DNA of 64,000 nt from Gimesia fumaroli (GCF_007754425.1 NZ_CP037452.1:3323164-3387163), one strand, 5' to 3'. Positions 21,348-31,366 are shown, counted from the stretch's first letter. The notes: a model not told the origin generated them from the letters alone. Made by a program: numbers and translations.

Positions 21348-21814
21348 GTATGGCAGCGACTGATTCCGGCAGTGGAATGGAATCACAATTAGATTACTCA
21401 AGCCAGTACGTTTCGTTCTGGGTTGATGGCCAGCTATTGGGCATGCCTGTCAATATGGTGCAGGAAGTGCTCACGGAGCAAGTGATTTCACCGACGCCTC
21501 TGGCGCGTGCCGAGATTAAAGGACTCTTAAATCTTCGCGGCCAGATTGTGACCGCAGTCAGTCTGCGAAAACGTCTCGGTTTACCGGCTCTGGAAGATGA
21601 TCGTTCGATGAACGTTGTGACCCGGGTCATGGGAGAATCTTACAGCCTGCTGGTCGATGAGGTGGGGGATGTGATCAATGTCTCAGGGCGTTCGATGGAA
21701 CCCGTTCCTCGTACCTTAGACCCACACTGGCGATCTGTGACCATTGGTGTCTTTCAATTAGAGGAAGGCCTGTTTGTCATTCTTGATGTTGAAACCATAT
21801 TAAATTTTGACTGA
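21344..21814 (+). CDS. cheW: Chemotaxis coupling protein CheW
   Basis: Adaptor that links receptors to CheA. A 156-residue single CheW domain: [22 protein letters not shown] at the start (beta-strand core), then [29 protein letters not shown] with the family hallmark NLRGQ, and [14 protein letters not shown]. The ATG overlaps the cheA stop (ATGA), indicating translational coupling and equal expression. The N-terminal 20 residues are a Ser/Gly-rich extension. Confidence 0.95.
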   Translation: MSMAATDSGSGMESQLDYSSQYVSFWVDGQLLGMPVNMVQEVLTEQVISPTPLARAEIKGLLNLRGQIVTAVSLRKRLGLPALEDDRSMNVVTRVMGESYSLLVDEVGDVINVSGRSMEPVPRTLDPHWRSVTIGVFQLEEGLFVILDVETILNFD

Positions 21815-21854
21815 TGTTCCCACTTTATTCGGCTGATTTTTAAGGGCCATTCCC

Positions 21855-24764
21855 GTGGATTTAAATGTGACCGCACTTCGAGACTCGTTCGAGCTGATTG
21901 CACCGCGTGCAGATCAGTTGGCAGAACAGTTTTATGAGAAGTTATTTGAAGATTATCCCGACATACTGCGTTATTTTACGCATACCGATTTCTCAGAACA
22001 ACGCGGTAAATTGATTCAGTCATTGGTTCTCGTGCTGAAGTCACTAGAGAACCCCCCTGCTCTCACCAAGGTATTACACCAGTTGGGGAAGCAGCATGGG
22101 GAAATGGGTATTCAGGATGATGATTATCCACCTGTTACCAGTACGCTCTTGAGTGTACTGGCTGAGTTTGCAGGTGATCAATGGAGTGAAGAATTAGAAG
22201 AGTCCTGGCGTCAGGCACTCGAAACGGTTGCATCAACCATGATTGAAGGTGCCAAAGACTCTAGTCGCGCAAAACAGCTTCAATCGGCGGCTGTATCAGG
22301 CTCACAGGGAGCCAGCTTTGAAGAAGTGGATTCCGATGCAGGGATTTCACCTGTTTCAGAGGAACAAGACAACACACAAACCGAACCATCTTTAAGATCT
22401 GAAGAGCAGATCAATAATCCCAAGGAGAATAGTGATATGTCGATTGATTCAGTACAGAATACGGGACAGAGCGCGGCTACTGAACAGTCGCAGAATCTCG
22501 AACAGTTTTATGGTATCGTTGAATACAGCCCACAGGCGACTCTGTTTCTGGATACAGAAGGAACAGTGACTTATCTCAATCGTAAAGGGCAGGAGTTAAT
22601 TCAACTGCTTAGCGGTGAATTAGGGGTTCGACCACAACAGCTTGTGGGTGGATCAATCAGCCAGCTGTATCAGCAGATTCCAGAGTTGCAGTCTGAATTG
22701 TCAGGGCTTGCAGGAGAGAAGACGATTACAGCCAAATTAGGCGAACGATCCGTTGAGATCGCATTGAGTCCCGCCAAATCTGAGAATGGTGATGTGGTAG
22801 GGACCGTTCTTGTCTGGGAAGAAAATACGGAACAGGAAAAACTGGAAGAAGAAAACTGTGATTTTGGCGGTCAGTTGGGGGCCATTAGTGACTCTCAGGC
22901 AGTCATTGAATTCAACATGGATGGTACAATCCGGACAGCGAATCAGAATTTCTGTGTCACACTGGGGTATTCACTAGATGAAATTCAAGGGAAACACCAC
23001 CGGATTTTTGTCGATCCTCAATACGGCAACAGCAACGAGTACACCGAGTTCTGGGAAAAACTGAACGCAGGACAGAATCAGGTTGCTGAGTACAAACGCT
23101 TCGGCAAAGGTGGGAAAGAGGTTTGGATTTCGGCCTCTTATAATCCTATAAAGAACAGAGATGGTAAGCTGTTCAAAGTCGTGAAGTATGCGACTGACAT
23201 TACCGCGAAGAAAATAGCCGAGCAGGAAATGGCCCGTGTACAGAATATGATGGAAAATATTCCTGTCAATGTAATGATGGCCAACAAGGATCTGGAGATT
23301 ACGTATGTGAATCCGGCATCTAAGAAGCAATTAGGTGCTCTGCAGCAATTCCTGCCAATCAAAGTTGAAAATCTGCTTGGCCAGAATATCGATATCTTCC
23401 ATAAGAATCCTGCCTATCAGAGAGGGATTTTAAGTGATCCTTCCAATCTTCCTTCACGTGCTGTCATTAACGTTGGTCCAGAAAAGCTGGACCTGCTGGT
23501 CAGTCCTGTGGAGGATGGTGATGGAAATTACATTGGACCTATGGTGACCTGGGAAGTGATCACGGAGAAGCTGCGGCTTGAGAATGAAATGGTCCGTATT
23601 CAGAATATGATGGAAAATATTCCGATCAATGTTCTGCTGGCAAATCGAGATTTTGAAATGGTCTATATGAATCCTGCTTCATATAAACAGCTCAAAGAAA
23701 TCGAGCATTTATTGCCTATGCCGGTGGACAAGTTAATCGGACAGAGTATCGATATCTTCCATAAAAATCCGGAAATGCAGCGAAAAATGCTATCCGACCC
23801 TTCCAATCTGCCACACCGGGCCAAGATCAAGGTCGGAGACCAAACGCTGGATCTGGAAGCAACTGCTATTTTTGATAGAGACAAGAATTATATCGGCCCG
23901 ATGGTTTGCTGGTCGGTAATTACAGACCAGGTCAAACTGGCCGATGATTTCGAATCGGAAATTCAGGGTATTGTGAGCGTCGTGACTTCTTCTGCCACTG
24001 AGATGCAAGCCAGCTCTAAGAGCTTGTCTGACATGTCAGATGAAACGGCTCGTCAGTCACAGGTAGTGGCTGCTGCCAGTGAAGAAGCCACCCGCAACGT
24101 GGAAACTGTTTCTTCTGCTGCAGAAGAATTAAGTGCCTCCATCAGCGAAATCGCTCGCCACGTACAAGAGCAGTCACATATGACTTCACAGGCTGTGGGT
24201 GAAGCGGATCGTACCAACGACACGATTAAAGAGCTTGGCGATGCCAGCAGCGAAATCGGTCAGGTTGTTAAGGTGATTACATCCATCGCTCAGCAGACAA
24301 ACCTGTTGGCTTTGAACGCAACTATCGAAGCTGCTCGTGCCGGTGAAGCCGGTAAAGGGTTTGCTGTTGTCGCGAACGAAGTCAAAGAACTGGCTCGCCA
24401 GACTGCTCGGGCGACGGAAGAAATCAGTGAGAAGATTGGTGCCATTCAAGGTTCAACGAACATCGCTGTTTCTGCCATTGGTTCGATTGGCGAGAGTATT
24501 CGCAAGATCAATGAAATCTCCACAACGATTGCCAGTGCAGTTGAAGAACAGACCGCAGCAACCAACGAGATTTCACGGAATGTTGCGGAAGCCGCTCGCG
24601 GGACTGCTGAGGTTACGAACAATATCTCAGGTGTTTCTCAGGCAGCGACCGACAGTGGAACAGCAGCAAACGATATGTTGGCGGCTGCTCAAGGTCTGAC
24701 TCAGGAATCTGTCAAACTGGACGAAGCTGCCGCTTCCTTCCTGACACGCATGCGAGCAATCTAA
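21855..24764 (+). CDS. Soluble chemoreceptor: globin - four PAS - MCP signalling domain
   Basis: Predicted cytoplasmic oxygen/redox receptor controlling CheA, 969 aa, with no membrane span or HAMP visible. Residues 1-135 look like a Vitreoscilla-type globin: Tyr27 (B10) in QFYEKLF, Phe41 (CD1), Gln49 (E7) in SEQRGKL, and proximal His81 in LGKQHGEMG. After an acidic linker come four PAS-like regions (about 215-325, 335-450, 459-578, 579-697). The last two are a tandem 120-residue duplication sharing [15 protein letters not shown] and LSDPSNLP. The MCP domain from about 700 carries the hairpin tip [20 protein letters not shown]. Start is GTG 21855. It sits directly after cheA and cheW, so it is almost surely their dedicated receptor. 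The ligand (oxygen, NO or other) is inferred from the haem residues only. Confidence 0.93.
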   Translation: MDLNVTALRDSFELIAPRADQLAEQFYEKLFEDYPDILRYFTHTDFSEQRGKLIQSLVLVLKSLENPPALTKVLHQLGKQHGEMGIQDDDYPPVTSTLLSVLAEFAGDQWSEELEESWRQALETVASTMIEGAKDSSRAKQLQSAAVSGSQGASFEEVDSDAGISPVSEEQDNTQTEPSLRSEEQINNPKENSDMSIDSVQNTGQSAATEQSQNLEQFYGIVEYSPQATLFLDTEGTVTYLNRKGQELIQLLSGELGVRPQQLVGGSISQLYQQIPELQSELSGLAGEKTITAKLGERSVEIALSPAKSENGDVVGTVLVWEENTEQEKLEEENCDFGGQLGAISDSQAVIEFNMDGTIRTANQNFCVTLGYSLDEIQGKHHRIFVDPQYGNSNEYTEFWEKLNAGQNQVAEYKRFGKGGKEVWISASYNPIKNRDGKLFKVVKYATDITAKKIAEQEMARVQNMMENIPVNVMMANKDLEITYVNPASKKQLGALQQFLPIKVENLLGQNIDIFHKNPAYQRGILSDPSNLPSRAVINVGPEKLDLLVSPVEDGDGNYIGPMVTWEVITEKLRLENEMVRIQNMMENIPINVLLANRDFEMVYMNPASYKQLKEIEHLLPMPVDKLIGQSIDIFHKNPEMQRKMLSDPSNLPHRAKIKVGDQTLDLEATAIFDRDKNYIGPMVCWSVITDQVKLADDFESEIQGIVSVVTSSATEMQASSKSLSDMSDETARQSQVVAAASEEATRNVETVSSAAEELSASISEIARHVQEQSHMTSQAVGEADRTNDTIKELGDASSEIGQVVKVITSIAQQTNLLALNATIEAARAGEAGKGFAVVANEVKELARQTARATEEISEKIGAIQGSTNIAVSAIGSIGESIRKINEISTTIASAVEEQTAATNEISRNVAEAARGTAEVTNNISGVSQAATDSGTAANDMLAAAQGLTQESVKLDEAAASFLTRMRAI

Positions 24765-24827
24765 TCCATTTTAGTTTGTTTAGATTGTAGCCTGTTTGGG
24801 CCAGCAATCACTGAATTGAAAAATAAT

Positions 24828-24881
24828 ACCGCCAGAGTAAGCATATGTTTATGTGCATCGGTTTAGTCTGGCGGTTTTTTT
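24828..24881 (+). terminator. Rho-independent terminator after the chemoreceptor gene
   Basis: ACCGCCAGA (24828-24836) pairs with TCTGGCGGT (24867-24875), followed by seven T. A second small hairpin, ACCC-GAA-GGGT with its own T run, follows at about 24884-24905. Together they separate cheA-cheW-receptor from cheY-cheB-cheR. The rest of the gap up to cheY (about 200 bases) presumably holds the cheY promoter, but I see no clear boxes. Confidence 0.85.
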
Positions 24882-25102
24882 CTACCCGAAGGGTGGGTTT
24901 TTTTGAGGGAAAACGCTCAAAATAGCTAAAAATGAACGATTTTGCAGTTTGATCACTTCCTCATCAGAAACGTGTCCTAGACTTCGTTTAGAAATCTAAT
25001 CAACCGTTATTTCAAGAGACTATTATGCATTTAATGCATTCATCACTTGAGCTACCGGCTATTAACAAAGAGCTAATTTTACATACTGGGAGACCGGTGG
25101 AA

Positions 25103-25471
25103 ATGAAAACGATATTACTTGTTGACGATTCCAGGGCAGTTCGACTTGTCGGACGTCGTATGATGGGAACTCTGGGACTTGATGTTCTTGAGGCGGAAGA
25201 TGGCAAACAAGCTTTGGAAGTGGCGCGAGCCAATCCCGATCTTGATGCTGTGCTTTTGGATTGGAATATGCCCATCATGGATGGAATGGAGTTCTTAACT
25301 GCACTTCGTGCTGACGATCGGGCAAAGCAGCCGATTGTGGTGATGTGTACGACAGAAAACGATATGCCGCAAATTGTGCAGGCCATGCAGGCCGGTGCAA
25401 ATGAGTATATTATGAAGCCGTTTACGGAAGACATTGTCCGCGACAAGTTAGAAGAAACAGGTGTTTTGTGA
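25103..25471 (+). CDS. cheY: CheY-like single-domain response regulator
   Basis: Receiver-only protein expected to carry the phosphoryl signal from CheA. 122 residues from ATG 25103, where the fold starts with ILLVDDS (acidic pair Asp8/Asp9). The phospho-acceptor is Asp53 in VLLDWNMPIMDG, and the conserved Lys is in YIMKPF. The upstream ATG at 25025 would add 26 residues unlike any receiver, so it is less likely. Its last codon overlaps the GTG of cheB (GTGA), making cheY-cheB a coupled pair. Whether the output is a flagellar motor or another process cannot be read from this window, because no motility genes are present. Confidence 0.9.
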   Translation: MKTILLVDDSRAVRLVGRRMMGTLGLDVLEAEDGKQALEVARANPDLDAVLLDWNMPIMDGMEFLTALRADDRAKQPIVVMCTTENDMPQIVQAMQAGANEYIMKPFTEDIVRDKLEETGVL

Positions 25472-26517
25472 GCCCTTCGGTCATCAAAGTACTCGTGGTC
25501 GATGACTCAGCTGTGATTCGGGGATTAATGACTCAAGCCATCAATATGGACTCTGACTTGAAAGTAGTCGGATCTGCCATGCATGGTCAGACTGCCCTTA
25601 CCTGGCTTCAACAGAACCAGGCGGATGTAGTTGTTCTTGATGTTGAGATGCCTGTCATGGATGGGATCAGTTGTTTGAAGCAACTGAAGCAGGATTATCC
25701 TGATCTGCCTGTCATCATGGCCAGTGCCCTGACTCGAGCCGGCGCAGAGATTACTCTACAGGCGCTTGATCTTGGTGCTGCAGGTTGTATTCCCAAGCCC
25801 GTGGCTACGAATCCTTCTGAGGCGATTAAGCAGGTCGCTCGTGATTTGATTCCGTTAATCAAAGCATTAGTGCGATCAGCCCAGGCAACTCCTCAACCGA
25901 GGTTCACAAATCACAGTCAGAATACAACAGTACTTCCTGCGAAGACTCCGATGGTGTTAGTCATTGGGTCCAGCACAGGTGGTCCTAATGCATTGAAGAC
26001 GGTGTTGTCTGCAATACCTGAGAAATTTTCGTTACCAATATTGATAGCACAGCACATGCCCCCTTTGTTTACAAAGACGCTGGCTGAGCATATTCAAAGG
26101 GAAACGAATCGTCCGACAGCGGAAGCCGTTGATGGAGAGTTAATTGAGAGAGGCCATATTTATATTGCCCCGGGTGATTTTCATATGGTGATTGATAAAC
26201 AGGATGATCGAATGGTGATTCGTTTGAATCAAGATGATCCGGAACATTTTTGCCGGCCTTCTGTGAATCCATTATATGCATCAGCAGCAAAATGGTATGG
26301 CAGTTCGGTTTTGGCAGTGATGTTAACAGGGATGGGAGAGGATGGGATTGAGGGAGCGCAATCGATCAGTGAGCGTAAAGGTTATATTATCGCACAAGAT
26401 GAACAGAGTAGTGTTGTCTGGGGAATGCCTGGTGCGATTGCCAATGCAGGACTGGCCAGCCAGGTTTTACCGCTCAGGAATATTGCTCCTGAGTTAGCCC
26501 GACTTTGTTCTTTATAG
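25468..26517 (+). CDS. cheB: Protein-glutamate methylesterase/response regulator CheB
   Basis: Removes methyl groups (and deamidates Gln) on chemoreceptors for adaptation. 349 aa, GTG start overlapping the cheY stop. N-terminal receiver (KVLVVDDSAVIRG, Asp58 in VVLDVEMPVMDG, Lys in IPKPV). The C-terminal catalytic domain has the triad region: Ser in VIGSSTGGPNALK, His in IAQHMPPLFT and Asp in TGMGEDGIEGA. Both domains are complete, so a full adaptation cycle with CheR is expected. Confidence 0.96.
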   Translation: MSPSVIKVLVVDDSAVIRGLMTQAINMDSDLKVVGSAMHGQTALTWLQQNQADVVVLDVEMPVMDGISCLKQLKQDYPDLPVIMASALTRAGAEITLQALDLGAAGCIPKPVATNPSEAIKQVARDLIPLIKALVRSAQATPQPRFTNHSQNTTVLPAKTPMVLVIGSSTGGPNALKTVLSAIPEKFSLPILIAQHMPPLFTKTLAEHIQRETNRPTAEAVDGELIERGHIYIAPGDFHMVIDKQDDRMVIRLNQDDPEHFCRPSVNPLYASAAKWYGSSVLAVMLTGMGEDGIEGAQSISERKGYIIAQDEQSSVVWGMPGAIANAGLASQVLPLRNIAPELARLCSL

Positions 26518-26531
26518 AAAGTGGTGATCTC

Positions 26532-27374
26532 GTGTCTCCAGAAGATTATAGATATATTACAGATTTTTTATTGGAAACAACTGGACTCTCGCTCGGCGAG
26601 AATAAAGAGTATTTACTGGAAGCCCGCCTGATTCCACTCGCCCAAGCTCACGGCATGAACGGTATTCAAGATCTGGTGTTGAGTTTAAGATCTGGTATTG
26701 ATCCCACTCTGCGTCAGGATGTCATGGAAGCAATGACCACCAATGAATCTTCGTTCTTTCGGGATCGACGTCCATTTGATGAACTCAAGAATTCGATCTT
26801 GCCGGATATTATTGCAGAACGCAGTATGACTCAAAAACTGCGTATCTGGTGTTCTGCCTGCTCCCATGGTCAAGAACCATATAGTATCGTGATGACTCTG
26901 CGAGAGCACTTTCCAGAACTGGCTGACTGGAACATTCAAATTGTGGCAACCGATTTGTGTACGAAAGCCTTGAATCGCGCCGAAGAAGGAGTTTATTCCC
27001 AGTTTGAGGTTCAGCGCGGTTTACCTGTCCAACTTTTGATGAAATATTTTGAGCAGTGCGAACAAGGCTGGAAAATCAAATCTGATTCAGGCGTCAATAT
27101 TCAATGGAAACGCTTGAATCTCCTGGAAGATTTCAAACATTTGGGAATGTTTGACATTGTCTTCTGTCGCAATGTTCTGATTTACTTTAAACCGGAAATG
27201 AAGAAGGATATTCTGAATCGCGTCAGTGAGCAAATGCATTCTTCCGGAGTATTGTTGCTGGGCGCTGCTGAAACAGTGTTGGGCATTTCTGACAATTACA
27301 GCAAACTGTCCGGATGTCAGTCTGCCATTTATCAGCTAGCAGGCCGCAACGTGGCAAATCAGGCAATAAGCTAA
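26532..27374 (+). CDS. cheR: Chemotaxis protein methyltransferase CheR
   Basis: S-adenosylmethionine-dependent methyltransferase of receptor glutamates. 280 aa from GTG 26532, with a GTGGTGA ribosome site; a TTG at 26505 would overlap cheB but adds nothing recognisable. The N-terminal helical domain contains MTTNESSFFRD. The catalytic domain has IWCSACSHGQEPYSI (SAM-binding), IVATDLCTKALNRA and DIVFCRNVLIYF. In the SAM motif a Cys and Ser stand where many CheRs have Ala-Gly (WSAACSTGEE), a mild deviation. It closes the chemotaxis gene set. Confidence 0.94.
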   Translation: MSPEDYRYITDFLLETTGLSLGENKEYLLEARLIPLAQAHGMNGIQDLVLSLRSGIDPTLRQDVMEAMTTNESSFFRDRRPFDELKNSILPDIIAERSMTQKLRIWCSACSHGQEPYSIVMTLREHFPELADWNIQIVATDLCTKALNRAEEGVYSQFEVQRGLPVQLLMKYFEQCEQGWKIKSDSGVNIQWKRLNLLEDFKHLGMFDIVFCRNVLIYFKPEMKKDILNRVSEQMHSSGVLLLGAAETVLGISDNYSKLSGCQSAIYQLAGRNVANQAIS

Positions 27375-27598
27375 TCCTGTGCTGTTCTAAGAATCTGTGA
27401 TGTTTCAGTGTGATCATAAATTCTTACCGGTTCTCTCTTTACATATGAGCCGGTTACGAGTTGAATCTTGTAAAAAAAATCTCTTCCCTTATTTGTATAT
27501 ATGTGATATGAGAACGCAAGTAGGGGCTGTTGTAGGCTTTCCAGATTCATCGAACTGAATAGATTCTGCTGATTTCGCACAGGGAAGTGCAGAGAATA

Positions 27599-28903
27599 AT
27601 GCGGCTTGCCATATTTGAGGATCGTTCTGCGCTACAATTCGCGCCGATTTCATTATTGAGACCGGTGTTTGAATTGCTGTGCGGGCAGTTTTCTCTCCGT
27701 GAACGACTATTCGAGTCTGTCCAGATTGAGGAGTGGGGCGCTCTGATACGCCCTGCCCTGACAGAAGTCTATGCAGAACACCATCCTGATGCCCGGATCA
27801 ATGACGCGATCTGGTTGAGCGAAGGACCCACACTGCTGATCAATGGTCGCTGGCTTCCTACCAATGCTGAGCTCGTGCGGCTGGCACAAGTTTCTTCCGA
27901 CACCGTAGGCATGATAGGGGAATCTGTTGCTTACTTGCTTCTGGAACCAGAAGAATCTGCGCTGTTAACAACAGATGCCTGGGATGATGCGATTCAAAAA
28001 ATTGCATCAACTAGAACGTCTGTTGTCGCAGAAGGGGTCGAGTTGCACTATCCCTGGGACCTGGTAAATCAGAATCGCCAACAGTTGCTCGCTGATTTTT
28101 CTTTCAGTCAGTCCGTAAACTCGTCAACGGGTGATGCCAGGAACTTAACCATTGTAGGACCCCCTGAACAGGTACGGGTAGCGGCTTCCGCCGAGATCGA
28201 CCCCTTTGTTGTATTGGATACGCGACAGGGGCCTGTGGTGATTGAGGAAGAAGCTGTGATTCAAGCTTTCACTCGGATTGAAGGCCCCGCTTATATCGGG
28301 AAAGGGACGCAGTTGTTTCGTGCGAATCTCAAAGCAGGGACAACAGCCGGACCCTATTGCAGGCTGGGGGGGGAAATTGAAGAGTCCATTATTCATGGAT
28401 ATGTCAATAAATATCATGACGGTTTCCTGGGGCACTCTTATATTTGTCCCTGGGTGAATCTGGGAGCGCAAACCAGTAACAGCGATCTCAAAAATGATTA
28501 TTCCGAAGTCAAAGTTCCCCTTGCGGGAATACCTGTTGAAACGCAGTCGGTTAAAGTCGGCTGTTTTATCGGGGATCATACTAAGACTGGATTAAACAGT
28601 CTGTTTAATACGGGAACCTCTGTCGGTGTGATGTCGATGGTACTGCCAACGGGAGAATTGCTCCCGAAGCATATTCCCTCGTTTTCTCGGTTTTGGCTGG
28701 GACGAATCGATTGTCAGATCAATCTATCCGACCTCTTTCAACTGGCCGAAACTTCCATGCAGCGGAGAGGGCTGTCACTCTCTGCCGGTCAGCGCAAGCT
28801 TCTGGTTGCTTTGTTTGATGAAACCAGTGGAGAACGCGATCAAGCCATCCGGTGGTGGGATCAAAAGCAGGCAGCACGCTCTGTACCTCAGAAAATCAAA
28901 TAA
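27599..28903 (+). CDS. GlmU-like bifunctional sugar nucleotidyltransferase/acetyltransferase (alternative type)
   Basis: 434 residues, resembling the putative sugar nucleotidyl transferases described as alternative GlmU. The N terminus MRLAIFEDRSALQFAPISLL with RPVFELLCGQFSLRERL is the family hallmark and differs from standard GlmU. The C-terminal half (about 200-390) has the left-handed beta-helix hexapeptide pattern, for example IGKGTQLFRANLKAGTTAG and PWVNLGAQTSNSDLK. Such proteins are expected to make UDP-GlcNAc or another activated sugar for the envelope, but the substrate is not certain here. ATG 27599 follows AGAGA; GTG at 27587 is an alternative. No cell wall genes are adjacent. Confidence 0.78.
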   Translation: MRLAIFEDRSALQFAPISLLRPVFELLCGQFSLRERLFESVQIEEWGALIRPALTEVYAEHHPDARINDAIWLSEGPTLLINGRWLPTNAELVRLAQVSSDTVGMIGESVAYLLLEPEESALLTTDAWDDAIQKIASTRTSVVAEGVELHYPWDLVNQNRQQLLADFSFSQSVNSSTGDARNLTIVGPPEQVRVAASAEIDPFVVLDTRQGPVVIEEEAVIQAFTRIEGPAYIGKGTQLFRANLKAGTTAGPYCRLGGEIEESIIHGYVNKYHDGFLGHSYICPWVNLGAQTSNSDLKNDYSEVKVPLAGIPVETQSVKVGCFIGDHTKTGLNSLFNTGTSVGVMSMVLPTGELLPKHIPSFSRFWLGRIDCQINLSDLFQLAETSMQRRGLSLSAGQRKLLVALFDETSGERDQAIRWWDQKQAARSVPQKIK

Positions 28904-29341
28904 GCTTCCTCGTTTCTGGGGAAAGAGAACTCGAAGCCGAACTTGGTGCAGGCTTGTGTTGTCATATTGATAAACGCCAACTCTGGTAAGAAACAGGCAG
29001 AAACTTGAGGGAAATCTACGGGAATCCATCGAGTTCGTAAGATTTATCATCTTGATGTAAGAATGTCCCAAATTGATGACAGTAATTGCATGTCCTCTGC
29101 AGGTTTGTGATTTTTTCAATTTGTGTTTTACGTTACAGATGCGGAGTCCATAAGCATTTAGGATGTGCCATGACGGGAATTCATTTTTTCAGTCCGTTTG
29201 GTACAGCCCTTGCGATTCATTCAGTCATTCAGCTTTTCCAGAGGTGGAAAGCAGCAGCGTCGTTCGAATCACAAAATTCGAGGCTGCCAAAATAGATTTT
29301 CAATACAAAGTCGTGAATAGTCAAAGTAGGAGAAGAGGGTC
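28904..29341. other. 438-base intergenic region
   Basis: No convincing gene on either strand. Short open frames here have no ribosome sites and no recognisable composition. A good Shine-Dalgarno (AGGAGAAGAGGG) at its right end serves the small gene at 29342, so that gene's promoter probably lies here. No terminator-like hairpin was found after the GlmU-like gene. Confidence 0.4.
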
Positions 29342-29569
29342 ATGTCAGATCAGGTCATGGAAGAATTGTGGAATGGATTATCACCAGCGGCAAGTAGCGC
29401 AGAGCTGGCCAATGCGGTCGTTGATCGATTGGTTGAGCTGAATATTGATCTGCAGGAAGTCTCTCTGGCAGAGATGAAAACCCTGTTAGCAAGTGCCTAC
29501 AGGCGGAGTGTGCGAGGAGAGGCGCAGGCGAGAAACCGTCGCGTTTCTGATTGTGTGATTGCTTCTTGA
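29342..29569 (+). CDS. Small hypothetical protein, 75 aa
   Basis: I do not recognise this protein. It is predicted to be helical and soluble, with ELANAVVDRLVELNIDLQEVS resembling a helical repeat and a basic C terminus (RRSVRGEAQARNRR). Support for it being real is a strong AGGAG-type ribosome site with correct spacing before ATG 29342 and codon use like its neighbours. There is no signal peptide or membrane segment. The next gene on the same strand is 128 bases away. No function is proposed. Confidence 0.6.
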   Translation: MSDQVMEELWNGLSPAASSAELANAVVDRLVELNIDLQEVSLAEMKTLLASAYRRSVRGEAQARNRRVSDCVIAS

Positions 29570-29697
29570 ATTGTGCGAAAGCTGAGGCGATTCTGCATAA
29601 TTCCAAGAACCTGCCAAGTCAGTCCTTGAACAAGTCAAGCTCCTGGTGGTAGAACTTATGGGTAATCCATTTTTCTCTACCCCAGGAAACGCTGGTT

Positions 29698-29973
29698 ATG
29701 AACGATTCTGATTCCCATCCACCAGAAGAATCTGGCGCGGCCGACGATCAATCTGAGCTTGTGGAACAGATCGTAAATTCACTCAAGCAGGGCAATAAAA
29801 TTCAGGCCATCAAAGATTACCGGGAATCCACGGGCGCTGGCTTGAAAGAATCGAAAGAAGTGATCGACGAATTGATTCAGAAGTATGATATTTCCATGAA
29901 GTCCGGATGTGCTTCGATGATTCTGGTGACCATTTCCGCTACATTTCTACTCGTGTATGCGCTAGGCCGATAA
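29698..29973 (+). CDS. Small membrane-anchored protein with ribosomal L7/L12 C-terminal-like domain
   Basis: 91 residues. The middle segment NKIQAIKDYRESTGAGLKES closely matches the conserved core of the ribosomal L7/L12 C-terminal domain (KVxAIKxVRxxTGLGLKEAK). It is followed by one hydrophobic helix (residues 72-88) and a short Gly-Arg end. This gives a soluble L7/L12-like domain tethered to the membrane by its C terminus. It is not the ribosomal stalk protein itself: the N-terminal dimerisation domain is absent and replaced by an acidic Ser/Asp stretch. AGGAAA precedes ATG 29698 at good distance. Function unknown; a docking role for a cytoplasmic partner is conceivable. See also the related motif in the protein at 7799. 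Confidence 0.75.
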   Translation: MNDSDSHPPEESGAADDQSELVEQIVNSLKQGNKIQAIKDYRESTGAGLKESKEVIDELIQKYDISMKSGCASMILVTISATFLLVYALGR

Positions 29974-30325
29974 AGTAATCTACCTAAATTATAGATGCTT
30001 CAATGTGTCTTTCACGGACCATGTACCCCCCGCTTTTTCTTCTGCGATTCACTCTTGATTCGTATTGAGGCCCCTTTTCAGGTATTTTAGTCGAACGATA
30101 GTTTTTTTATAAAACTATTAAACAAAGCGAATTTCGTTCTTGAGGTACTGATTTTCATAAGTATACTTAATAAATAAAGCTGCTCGGCGATTAACTTTCA
30201 TCTCTTTTTTATCTCTATTTCATGATCACTCATCTGGCATAGATCGCTTGATTTTCATGGTCAGGTTTTATTGCTCAGAACTTAATAATTAATGTTTTTT
30301 ATCGTTTCTTTATTGGGAGATCATT
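29974..30325. other. 352-base AT-rich intergenic region before the DUF1559 gene
   Basis: No gene is supported. The stretch is clearly AT-richer than its surroundings and contains an ATAGTTTT/AAAACTAT inverted repeat (30098-30105 and 30111-30118). It likely holds the promoter and leader of the DUF1559 gene, whose ribosome site GGGAGA sits at its right end. Confidence 0.4.
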
Positions 30326-31318
30326 ATGTTTTCATGCCAAACTAGGCGTCGGGGTTTTACTCTGATCGAGTTGTTGGTCGTGATTGCGATTATCGCGATC
30401 TTAATTGCCCTGCTGCTGCCTGCTGTTCAACAGGCCCGAGAAGCCGCCCGGCGAGCAAGTTGTAAGAATAAGATTAAGCAGATTGCACTTGCTTTGCATA
30501 ATTACAATGAAACACACAGCGTGTTTCCCCCTGGTGGGATCAATTATGGTTGGTGTACTCCCGACCCAAATCAAGCCCCTGGTGATACAACTCACAATAA
30601 AAACGGGTTTTCCTTGTTGCTTCCTTTTCTGGATCAAGCACCGTTGTATAACAAGATTAACCAGGATACTGCCAATAGTTCTCAGGATACCGGCTACTGC
30701 TGTAGTTATCCAGGTCGTGGTGCTCCTCTTGCAGGGAACCCTGCGGATAATGCAGATGCGATGTCTACTCTTCTAGATGTTTTTCTGTGTCCTTCCGATG
30801 ATGGTAGCACGCAATTAACTCCCGCAACCACATATGAGCAGGCCTATGGGACACTCACTGGATCTGGCCCTGCTCAGACAAATTATGAATTCAGTGCGGA
30901 TCAATCGATTAATTGTAACAATTGGTCGAGACAAGCTCCGAATGCTCGAAAAATGTTTGGTGAAAACAGCAGGACCAAGATGAAGGATGTCAAAGACGGC
31001 ACCTCTAATACACTTATGGTTTGCGAAACGGCACGTGAAGTCGCTAACGGCGAGGCACCTGCCTGGGGAATGCGCGGTTGGGTCACTACGGGGGGAGACA
31101 TTGATCCCGGGATCAACGTGTGGGATGTTCCCACTGGCTGGACTCGTCCCGATGTCGGAAACTTAAATAGCTGGGGACAAGTTGGAAGCCTGCATACCGG
31201 GGGAGCTCATTTCGGACTTGGTGACGGAGCTGTGCGATTTATTTCAGAAAATACGGATCTCACTTTATTAAGACGCCTGGGAACAATGTCTGATGGATTG
31301 GTAGTGGAATTACCTTAA
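30326..31318 (+). CDS. DUF1559 domain protein with prepilin-type N-terminal cleavage/methylation motif
   Basis: Secreted pseudopilin-like protein of a family greatly expanded in planctomycetes; its molecular role is unknown. 330 aa. The N terminus RRRGFTLIELLVVIAIIAIL is a class III (type IV prepilin) signal with the invariant Glu at +5, followed by LLPAVQQAREAARRASCKN. The extracytoplasmic DUF1559 region ends with the C-terminal HTGGAHFGLGDGAVRFISE motif (the H-X9-DG pattern). Many Cys and Asn/Gly-rich loops suggest an extracellular fold. ATG 30326 has GGGAGA upstream. A small lipoprotein gene follows 48 bases later, a pairing repeated near 53 kb. Confidence 0.93.
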   Translation: MFSCQTRRRGFTLIELLVVIAIIAILIALLLPAVQQAREAARRASCKNKIKQIALALHNYNETHSVFPPGGINYGWCTPDPNQAPGDTTHNKNGFSLLLPFLDQAPLYNKINQDTANSSQDTGYCCSYPGRGAPLAGNPADNADAMSTLLDVFLCPSDDGSTQLTPATTYEQAYGTLTGSGPAQTNYEFSADQSINCNNWSRQAPNARKMFGENSRTKMKDVKDGTSNTLMVCETAREVANGEAPAWGMRGWVTTGGDIDPGINVWDVPTGWTRPDVGNLNSWGQVGSLHTGGAHFGLGDGAVRFISENTDLTLLRRLGTMSDGLVVELP

Positions 31319-31366
31319 GTCTAAAGACTTTTCCCATTAATGAATCTAATCAGAGTGAGGTTTCCA

